Of a stretch of 64,000 nt of DNA, positions 56,193 through 64,000 are shown piece after piece (the stretch's first letter is position 1; every line of letters starts with the position of its first letter). The notes under the pieces were generated by a model. It did not search any database and was not told the DNA's origin. It saw nothing but the letters and a program-made list of their open reading frames with translations. Source of the DNA: Lenzites betulinus (taxonomy: Eukaryota > Basidiomycota > Agaricomycetes > Polyporales > Polyporaceae); assembly GCA_022264855.1 (NCBI GenBank), contig JABYQU010000050.1:186001-250000 (forward strand), in the 5' to 3' direction. Both the position numbers and the translations under genes were made by a program.

Positions 56193-56466
56193 TGTTCCGT
56201 TTCCCATTCGATTATCACCCATCGGACTAGAGTGCACGTCGCTGGAACCTATGCTCGGAGTTCATGAATGGTAAGCAGGGAATTATATGTACATCAAGCG
56301 TACGCTACCTCACGGGCGACTGGTAACACGCAGCGACTTCATTCCGGTGTGCTGCAGCGAGGTGTTCGCAGGTTAGCATCAGCTGAATAAAAGCTAGTAA
56401 ATATTCATCACATTCATCGCAGACGCGATCCTCGTGGATGGTTGTGTTCTAGTCATCGACGGGTAA
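56193..56466 (+). pseudogene. Hydrophobin 3'-half pseudogene
   Basis: Strong match to the second half of the 53160-53654 hydrophobin, including both introns and splice sites. IGLECTSLEPMLGVHE is followed by a join giving CDFIPVCCSEVF and AILVDGCVLVIDG, stop at 56464-56466. The signal peptide and cysteines 1-3 are replaced by unrelated sequence, so it cannot form a hydrophobin fold. Part of the ~2.8-kb tandem duplication. Confidence 0.8.
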
Positions 56467-56874
56467 CGACTATGGCGGCGAGGGACAAGATAGGATTTTT
56501 GGGAGGGATCATGTAGACGATTCGGCTAGGAACCTTGTCAGCATGCTCGAACTCTGCCGATAACTGGCAATCCCGGTTGTAGTAAAAGTTATATGTAGCA
56601 TCTCGCACGCGAAGCGTGACATACCTCATGAGCTTCAAGATGAGGTTACGAACAAGCTAGAAGTGCGGCGTTTGTTTTTGGACAGCCGAAGGAACCCGGG
56701 CCCTGATACGAGGGGCAAGAATGGACAACTTTCAACAGACTGGAGGGCCGTAGAGAAAAGGTTGGGGAAACTCAGAGCAATATAACCATAGGCATCGAGA
56801 TGCATGTCCGCATATACGGGAGAGACATTTGCTAAGAATATAGGTCAAGTGGTGAATGAAATGAATAAAAAAAC

Positions 56875-58067
56875 TTACAAGGTAGAGGCCATCGACAGGT
56901 CAGAAGGCGAGGAAAGGGCTGTCACTCTTGGGAAGCACCCGTGCGTCCGAGCCGCCTCAGCTCTGTTGACAAAGAACCGGGATACCAATGTCAGCCGTGA
57001 TGCTACCGACGAGATTGAGATCGTCAAGAACGAACACTTATTGGCCGTACCTTCAAGGGGGAATGGGCGAAACTTTCGCAATACTTCACGAGGGTGAAGG
57101 CCAGACTCCATCGTCTCAGCAAGCGAATCTACCAGGTAGGGATCCCAGCTGAAATCCGGATTGCCAGCCATCCACTCCCATTTCTTTTTCTTCCGCACCA
57201 ATATGCCGGGAACGATGTCGAAGGTGTTTTCAGGTGTTTTGAGGACGATGCCGTGGCTCATAGTAGCCCGAACTAAGGTGTAGAGGTCTTTGCATATGGC
57301 ACGTGTTTCGGCATCTGGGTTATTGCAGTCGCGGCCGAGGATCTTGTATACGGGCCAATGGTGTTCCAAAACGATGCCGGTATTGAGGACCACGAATGTC
57401 GCCGGTATCACGCCAGCAAATATTAGGGAGGGTATAGCGAGGTACCTTTTCATTGCAATCTCACGTATGGCTGGCCAGTCCTTGTGGCTCTGAGCGAATT
57501 CAGGGTCATCGAGCGACCGGATCGACACCTGGTGGAGTGAGAAGGTAGTCGCCGGGTTCCCGTCGCGTTCGTTGCAGAACCCAAGATTCAACTGTACGAG
57601 CAATACGCGAGAAGTTACCAAGTTGGGCCGCATGCCTTCATTTAGCACCACGGTGGCACTGAGGAGGTCGGTGAAGGCTTCGTTGTGAGTTTCCGCCCAT
57701 GTTACGACGGCCCTGCTCAATTCCGCGACCGACGATATTCCATAGCTCCGCAGGCAGTCGGTGAGGTCGCCGTGTTCAACGGTGGCAGATTGGCATACTT
57801 TCCTAGAATCGTAGCGATCAATACAACGTAGCCGCACGGCTCAGAAATTAGCCTATAGAGAACGTACTTGTGGACAGGCCAATCTTCTCTTTGGCATTCC
57901 TTGCTACAGTATCGTACCGCGGTGCAGCGGGCGCACCGCTTGAGCTGTATGCCGCCGGCGCGAGAATCGGGTTTATAACAGCGGGCGCATGAGGGTAGGT
58001 AATGCGAGGCCAGCTGATAGCTTGCGATCATGTTCTCAGGCTGTAGATCGGTAGTGTTTGAATTCAT
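56875..58067 (-). CDS. MYND zinc-finger protein (unit 2)
   Basis: Paralogue of the 54245-55284 gene, ~2.8 kb away in the same orientation. Exon 1 (from 58067) has CARCYKPDSRAGGIQLKRC and YCSKECQREDWPVHK. A ~65-nt intron (GTACGT...TTCTAG) joins in frame to KVCQSATVEHGDLTDCLRSY. The shared domain follows (WAETHNEAFTDLLSATVVLN, FAGVIPATFVVLNTGIVLEH, GLHPREVLRKFRPFP). The two proteins are clearly related but well diverged, so the duplication is old. The end at 56875 is tentative, since a donor-like GTACGG follows the FPLEG codons. Confidence 0.7.
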
Positions 58068-58784
58068 ATTGATGTACTATGTCAGTGAGTCTCGATTGAA
58101 CAATTCAGAACGTCCAGGACGCAGAGAGAGGTCGGAGAGAGAGTTGAACGTCTGAACGTTGAACGTACGTACGTTTATATCGGAAATCGATGATCATCTG
58201 GATTCTGCAGAGTGACAGACGCAAACTAAGCGTGTTGAAAGTCCGATGCTATCGGAGTTTCACAGTCCTACTAGCGCCAGAAAGTACTTCAACGTTTCAA
58301 CGACGACAACCGCAACTTCGCAAGGTCGCGATTACGCACCACCGCGCAGTGCGATATAGCCAAGGGGAAGCTTCATGCCCCCGCACCGCCTCAGCACAAT
58401 GAACGCGCTCCAGGGCAATGCCAACAGCGAGGCATCAGTGCCACACGCAATCGTGTTTGCCGTTTTCAAATCGCCCACTAGTGGCGCTGCATGATCTACC
58501 AGCGTGTCCGGCTCGGCTCGATCAGCGACTACGTACTTACCCTCGGTAACCGCGCTCGACCGCGAGATTGGAAATATGCACGGGTCTTGGTCGCAGCCTG
58601 CAGCCCGACGCAGCTTGCCCCCGAACCACTCTCGAGTCTCGACGGGGGGAGGCGCACTCAGACGGTCAGTTCGAGGTCAGTACGCAGCACGATCCCACCC
58701 CAGCGCGCACTGATACTCACTACAGACTTTTCACACAGGCTCGCGTAGAAGCTACACCTGCCCGGCCGCGACCCTCCGACCGCG
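58068..58784. other. Intergenic with third partial copy of tandem unit
   Basis: 58355-58590 repeats the block at 55948-56165, i.e. the DNA that lies upstream of the hydrophobin pseudogene; the hydrophobin part itself is missing here. It appears to be the start of a third unit. Confidence 0.55.
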
Positions 58785-60161
58785 ATGCCGCGCGCGACGA
58801 ACAGCACGCCCGACAGCGACGTCCTGGTCGACAACACGCGCCGGGACGTCCTCATCTTCACGAACCCCCCTCCGATCCCGGACCACCCCGAGGTCTTCGG
58901 CGGGTGGTACAACGACACCCCCTGGCGCGCGCCGGGCGAGACGGGCTTCTTCTACAACGACAGCCTCTCCTCCGTGCAGTCCCCCGGCGGAAACGTCGAG
59001 TTCCACTTCAAAGGTCCGCCCAGTTCCCTAGTTCCCGTTCCTCTTCCTCCTCCCCCAAAGCTCACGCGTTAACTCCCCACGCACAGGCACCCAAATCGCA
59101 GTATTCGGCAGCGTGATCCCCTTCGCCGCCAACCTGCCCCCCGCCGTCTCCTGGTACAGCGTCAACGGCGCCGACTTCACCAAGTACACCGCGCCGAACG
59201 TCTCCGACACCGCGAACGGCGTGAACTTCTACACCTCGCCCGCGCTGCCCCTCGCCGAGCACGTCCTCACGATCAACGTCACGACCGCGAACGAGGGCAG
59301 CGACTACTACCTCGACTGGATCGAGTACAACGTCTCCGCGCGCGACGGCGGCGCGTCCTCGGTCTCGTCTGGCTCTCAGAGCAGCACCGCGCTGCCTGGC
59401 TCCTCGGCGTCCGCGGCTGAGACGAGCAGCAGCTCTGCGCCACCCACATCGGCGCCCGCCGAGAACGCCGTGCGCACGAAGGCCGCCCCGGTGGGCGCAA
59501 TCGCGGGTGGGGTCGTCGGCGGCGTCGTACTCATCCTCTGCGCGGTCCTTGCGCTCCTCGCATGGCGACGGCGGAAACGCCTCATCGCGAACATACCCAA
59601 GGACTACGACTATGGCCCGCGCGGGCGCCCTGGTACGTCCATCGCATCCTGCCCCATCCCATCGTACCGCACCCGATCATCCGAGAACTAACCCCCTTAC
59701 GCATAGACACCATCCCCGCCGTGATCGCATACGACGGCCAGCCCCTCATGGGCGCCGACTCCGGCTCCGGCAGCCGCCCCTCCACGCCCTCCACCTCGCC
59801 CAGCATGGTCGAGCGCCACCCTAAGCTGCTCGCGGCGTCCGCGCCTGCACCTTTGCCCGCCCCAGTCGTGACCCCGCCGCCCACCTCCTCGTCTCCGCCT
59901 TCTCTCTCCGGGTCTGGCCCCGTTCCTACCGCACCCGCGCCCGCCCCTGCGCGTCCCCGAAAGGGAGGGAAGAAAGGCGCGTCGACTCCGACGTCGGACG
60001 TCAGCGGGGGCGCGACGTCTGCTCCCCCGCCCCCCGATGCGGCCGCGGGCGGGCAACCACCTGTGAATCACCATCGTGCGATGATGGACGCGGAGCCCGA
60101 CCCGATGTTCGAGGAGGACGCGGCGACGGACCTGCCTCCTGCGTATGTCGCCTGGTCGTGA
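58785..60161 (+). CDS. Single-pass membrane protein with beta-sandwich-like ectodomain
   Basis: Three exons join in frame: 58785-59013, 59087-59632, 59707-60161; ~409 residues. The ectodomain has FGGWYNDTPWRAPGETGFFY, FHFKGTQIAVFGSVIP, WYSVNGADFTKYTAPN and HVLTINVTTANEGSDYYLDW. These are typical of an agaricomycete surface-protein family with a carbohydrate-binding-like fold. A Ser/Thr-rich stalk precedes one transmembrane helix (GAIAGGVVGGVVLILCAVLA) with WRRRKR stop-transfer, then a Pro-rich cytosolic tail ending DLPPAYVAWS. No signal peptide is encoded from this Met, so an upstream exon within 58500-58780 is likely missing from the model. The donor after exon 1 (GTCCGC) is weak. Confidence 0.75.
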
Positions 60162-60743
60162 TCCTCGTTCTGCTGGTGCTGCGATGGGTTTTCGGGCGGG
60201 TTGGCGTGCTGTGTTTCTTGGATGTGGTGGGGGATGTACTGTACATACGTCGATTGGTCTAATTGTGGTTTGCTCATATCAACACTACCATCATCCATGT
60301 CGGTCTATGCCGCCGAGCTCTATAACTATACCCTTTTTTCTGCCGTGCACGCGGAGGGTCACCCAGTACGGCCTCGAGAAAATGAAGCACTCATCGACAT
60401 CGCTCGCGGTATGGCATAAGCCGATTCGATAGATGATCTAGTACATTGCGGAGTCTACTACGTACAGTGATGAAGGAGGAGTGCATGCATATACAGAGCG
60501 ACGGGCGGGCCTGCACCCGCCCGAACAGACAGAAAGCAGGGCGCAGGGAATAGAGCAGCGCGAAGCGGGACGAGCACTGAAGCAAGCTGAATGAGGGTAG
60601 GATGTAACTTGTAGCGATCCAGAGAAGGTAGAATGTGAGCATAGACGTGTCGAACGCACCATCGGTCAACGAGCAGCAGTTGCGTGAAGGAACAACGCAC
60701 AACGGACAAGCAAGAAACACACACCACGGGCACCCCAGTACGT
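60162..60743. other. Intergenic between convergent genes
   Basis: Nothing recognised besides 3' flanks. Confidence 0.4.
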
Positions 60744-63276
60744 TCAGTCGATGTCAAGCTCCACCGCCGCCTCCTTCTCCGACTTCTCCCCCGCCCACGC
60801 CTTCCCATCCGTCCTGTTCCCCCACTCATCCACGCCAAACACCTCAATAAACTCCCCATACCCCCCACGCTCCGCATCGTCCAAAAAGCGCTCCTTCACC
60901 TCCTCCGCGAACGGGTACCACTCCCCCACGCCAATCTTGATCCGCCGCACGTCCTCCGGCAGCGCGTCCGCGAGCCCCTCGCCGCCCACAGCACGTCCGC
61001 GCCCGCCCGCACTCGTGCGCAGGCCGATGAGCCCGCCGTACGCGCCCCCGAGGCGCAGCGCCGCCTCGCGCGTGACCTGCTGGATGCGGTCCAGCTGCAT
61101 GGTGCGCAGCCGCGCGTTGTACGACGCGAAGTCCTTGCGCTCGGCGGGCTCGATCGTCGCAAAGTACGGCGTGCCGCGCGCCCGCGCGCGCGTCGCCTTC
61201 TTCAGCGCGCTCGCGAGCGGGCGCGTCCCGAGCGTCACCGTCAGCAGCGGCCGCCAGAACGGCTCGCGCTCGAGCGTCGCGAGGTAGCGCGCGCGGCGCG
61301 CGAGGACGTCCTCCGGGGTAGCGGTGGTCATGCCCCGCCGGACAAGCGCATCCAGGACGGGCGCGGAGAGGGGCGAGGAGACCTCGTTGGCGCGGACGAC
61401 GGCGCTGGTGTGGTAGCCACGCGCGTCGCCCGGCTTCTTCGCGGGGCCGCCGGTCGCGGCTGGGGTGGGGACGGGCTTGACAGAGTCGATCTCAGTCCAG
61501 GGGAGCTTGGGCGAATCCGGCGGCTTCGCCGCGACGGGGTGAAACTCTGTCTCTGGGGTCGGGGGCACGAAACCGCTCGGGTGCGCGATAGTACCATCCG
61601 CGAGGAAGACCTCAACGGGAATCTTCTCCTCACGCTCGCGCGTCTGAGCTGCGAGGTCTTCGCTGAGAATGCCCGCGTTCAGCTCTGCCATGAGACCCCC
61701 TTCCTCCTCCTTGCGCTCGGCAATGTCATCGCGCTGCTTCTTGCGCTCAATGTAGAAAGGCGGGACGACGCTGTCCGGGTCGTCGCGGGGGGAGAGTCCC
61801 AGGAAGACGTCTTAATCTTGCTGCGGCTCTCCGTGGTGGTTGGCGTCGCGCTCGCATTCACGACGTTCTCAGCGTTGATCTCATTGATAGCCGTGAGAAC
61901 GCCACTCCCGCTGGCGGCTACGCGCTTCAGCCACTCCTGCTCCTTCTCGGGGTCGGGGATGATAGGCGGCGCGGCGGCGACGGTGAAGTCGCGGTCGTCC
62001 CAGGTCTGCTTGACGGTCGCGACGAGGGGGTCGTCCTCGGTGGGGACCTTTGCAGCGACAGGGTGGAAGTCTGTCTCGGGAGTGGGCGGCTCGAAGCCGC
62101 TGGGGTGGGCAATCGTGCCGTCCGGCAGGCGGACTTCGACCGGTATCTTCTCCTCGCGCACGCGTGTCTTCGCTGCAAGACCTTCGCTCAGAATACCGGC
62201 ATTGAGCTCGGCCATCAGGCCGCCCTCTTCCTCCTTGCGCTGGGAGATATGGTCGCGCTGCTTCTTGCGCTCGACATAGTACGTGGGCACGACGTCGTCC
62301 TGCGCATCCTGGGAGGGGCGGGGCGGGCGGCTCCACGTCGAGCCAGGGATGTTCTTGCGGCTCTCGAACGAATCCGGGTCGTCGGAGAGCGCGGCAGCAG
62401 AAGAGTGGAAGCCCCGAGCGTGCGCAGCAGAACCAGTGGGAACGCGCGGCAAGAGCAGCTCAGAAGAAACACGTCCGCTGTTCGCATGGTGCGACACTGA
62501 GGATTGCTGCGGTTCCTGTCGAGCAACAGCAGCCTCTACAGCTTGTGCGCGGAGGGACTGGGGGTTCTCGCCGGCCTCGTACCAGCGAACCTGTTTCGGC
62601 CGGCGGGGTTTGTCCCAAGGCCAGCGGGCGTCTTCCATGGCCTGGAGGGCATTCTGGCTTGCCTTGGGGCTATTGACATTCTTGAGGACGTCAGGAAGGG
62701 ACGGTTCGCGACACTGGCCAACAGCCTTGACATATGTATCGACGCGGCCAGGGCCGTAGACGGTGGGGTGTCTGCCTTCGAGAAGGTACACAGTAGTAGG
62801 TGCGTACGCAGTGGGATCAGGAGAGGCGTAACCTCTGCCTTGCTCGAGGTAGGGCCCTCCTTCCTGCCAATTCGCGGAGCGGTATTGAGACGGACGAGTG
62901 AAACCACCCCTGTACCTGGATGATGCAAACTTATAAGCATCGAATAGCTATATGTGCGACAGACTGAATGCAGCAGCTGGGCATTGCGACAACACTCCTG
63001 GACCGAGACGGACGCGCGAAGTCCTAGAAGGGGGTGGAGCAGCACCGGCGAGCAAAGGACCACGACTTACGTCTTGGGGGCGGTGAGGGAGGTGTACATG
63101 TCCTTGACCTCATCGCGCTCTGCCTTCCTGCGGAGGCCCTTGACCTGGGGCGGTTCGCGGGGCGCCCTCTTCTTGAGTGCTCTGGCAGAGGAGGCGGAGG
63201 AGGCGCTGGTGGACTGGGCGGCGGAGCTCTGGATGGCCCTGCCGCGGGCGACGGTGGTCAGGTTAGCACGAGGCAT
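60744..63276 (-). CDS. Mitochondrial-type protein with internal duplication; frameshifted as sequenced
   Basis: Start at 63276: MPRANLTTVARGRAIQSSAA, a basic, Ser-rich presequence typical of mitochondrial import. Intron 63070-62916 (GTAAGT...CCAG) joins to YRGGFTRPSQYRSANW, then VYLLEGRHPTVYGPGRV. Two repeats of ~75 residues follow. The first (62280-62050) has YYVERKKQRDHISQRKEEEG and LPDGTIAHPSGFEPPTPETD. The second (61770-61540) has FYIERKKQRDDIAERKEEEG and LADGTIAHPSGFVPPTPETE. Each is preceded by RGFHSSAA / GYHTSAVV-like segments. Between the repeats the frame breaks in a run of six G (61787-61792); one more base would make it continuous. The C-terminus is EFIEVFGVDEWGNRTDGKAW. No family recognised. 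Confidence 0.6.
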
Positions 63277-63858
63277 GGGTGCATATAGCAAGGGGAAGAG
63301 GCAGGCACGGCGAGGCGTAATGGGATGAACGCGGAGACGCCGGACGTATAATGTTATGGCTGCGCGCTGTTTGCGGCTGTTTGGGCCGCTCCACCGATAT
63401 CATGCAGTGCTCGCCTACACGCCCTGCCATTTGGGGCAGCTGTCCTTCATCGATCTCTCGTTCGTGCAGTCTGCGCTCGCTCCGCCGTCGCTTCTGCGCC
63501 CTGCGACATCGCCCATGACGACGCCGACGCCGGCAAACATCTATCACACGCTAGCCGACCCCGCCGCGCTTCTCGCTCGGCATGCCGTCTACCATCACCG
63601 CCCCAGCGTCCGACGTCACAAGAACATTAATATCATCCATCGAGTACGCGAATATACGGCGGGAAACAGACACAAACGAGCGACGACCATCCAATAGTAC
63701 TAGCTGCGCAGAAGAGGAACACCGCCCCGCCCACAGCGACGCGGACGGGCGGGAGGGGAGGACAACAAGCAGAGGCTGTAACGAGCGGACGCGAGTCGGG
63801 GTATCATACGAAAACGGTCGCAAACTATCTTTTGGCGGCTGCGGCGGCGCCCCTCCGC
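63277..63858. other. Promoter region and 3' flank
   Basis: Upstream of the mitochondrial-type gene and downstream of the right-edge coiled-coil gene. A 113-codon plus-strand frame at 63356-63697 has no recognisable domain. Confidence 0.35.
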
Positions 63859-63978
63859 TTACCGCCTGTTCGTGCTGCGGTACCCAACCTGCAGGTTGTC
63901 CAGCTCCGCCTCCAGCGCCTTGATCGCGCTGTGCGCGAGCTCCAGGTCCTTGTTGAGACGGTCGCGCTCGGCGATAAG
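63859..63978 (-). CDS. C-terminal exon of a coiled-coil protein (cut by window edge)
   Basis: A 39-codon terminal exon after a ...GGTAG acceptor at 63979-63980. It reads LIAERDRLNKDLELAHSAIK then ALEAELDNLQVGY, stop at 63859-63861. The Leu/Ala heptads and charge pattern indicate a coiled coil. The rest of the gene lies to the right of the window, so the protein cannot be identified. Confidence 0.55.
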   Translation of the reverse strand, partial: LIAERDRLNKDLELAHSAIKALEAELDNLQVGYRSTNRR

Positions 63979-64000
63979 CTACCGACGCCCCGTCAGCCAC

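Noticed and set aside
60684..62279. 531-codon plus-strand frame
   Set aside because: Antisense shadow of the mitochondrial-type gene; no motif, low-complexity Arg/Leu composition.
63356..63697. 113-codon plus-strand frame at the right edge
   Set aside because: No domain and overlaps the likely promoter of the mitochondrial-type gene; insufficient support.

Overview
This window is nuclear DNA from a filamentous basidiomycete, almost certainly an agaricomycete. The evidence is gene structure (many 45-90 nt GT-AG introns, short exons), GC-rich genes separated by AT-richer repeats, and families typical of mushrooms: FunK1 protein kinases, a class I hydrophobin, a GT69 (CAP59/CMT1-type) mannosyltransferase, single-pass membrane proteins with a sugar-binding-like ectodomain, and Plavaka/TNP2-type CACTA transposon remnants. 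All gene models were spliced by eye from the sequence; family names rest on recognised motifs, not on searches.

Layout. 1-8.9 kb is a transposon graveyard. It holds two decayed TNP2/Plavaka transposases, a 2.4-kb fold-back element inserted into the first of them, an AT-rich stretch and a ~0.6-kb MITE. 8.9-22 kb carries four minus-strand genes: a GT69 glycosyltransferase, an unknown coiled-coil protein, the DNA-repair protein Nbs1 (FHA-BRCT) and a JMJD2-type histone demethylase. 23-24.5 kb is a broken FunK1 kinase, followed by a type I membrane protein (25-27 kb). 27.9-30 kb has an intron-containing tRNA-Arg(CCG) and an inverted second copy of the coiled-coil gene, whose duplicated block ends four codons into a copied GT69 start. 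30.2-41.5 kb is a large inverted duplication: two complete Prp43/DHX15-type DEAH helicase genes face each other around a loop with a full FunK1 kinase and a hAT-type MITE bearing a perfect 8-bp target duplication. 41.7-43.1 kb is the proteasome beta-7 subunit gene, divergent from Prp43 copy 2, with its 3' end in a 3 x 148-bp tandem repeat. 43.7-47.1 kb is a large acidic, coiled-coil protein of unknown function, followed by a 3.3-kb gene-poor gap. 50.4-60.2 kb holds a cysteine-free Leu/Pro repeat secreted protein, a small two-pass membrane protein, a hydrophobin plus MYND-finger gene pair duplicated in tandem (second hydrophobin broken), and another single-pass membrane protein. 60.7-63.3 kb is a protein with a mitochondrial-type N-terminus, an internal duplication and an apparent one-base frameshift. 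The right edge cuts a coiled-coil gene.

The genes do not form one pathway. Nbs1, JMJD2, Prp43 and the proteasome subunit are housekeeping nuclear functions. The hydrophobin, Leu/Pro-repeat protein, GT69 enzyme and membrane proteins act at the cell surface or in the secretory route. What stands out is structural: three independent segmental duplications (coiled-coil gene, Prp43, hydrophobin/MYND), with breakpoints at a tRNA gene, at a start codon and inside neighbouring genes, in one 64-kb window.
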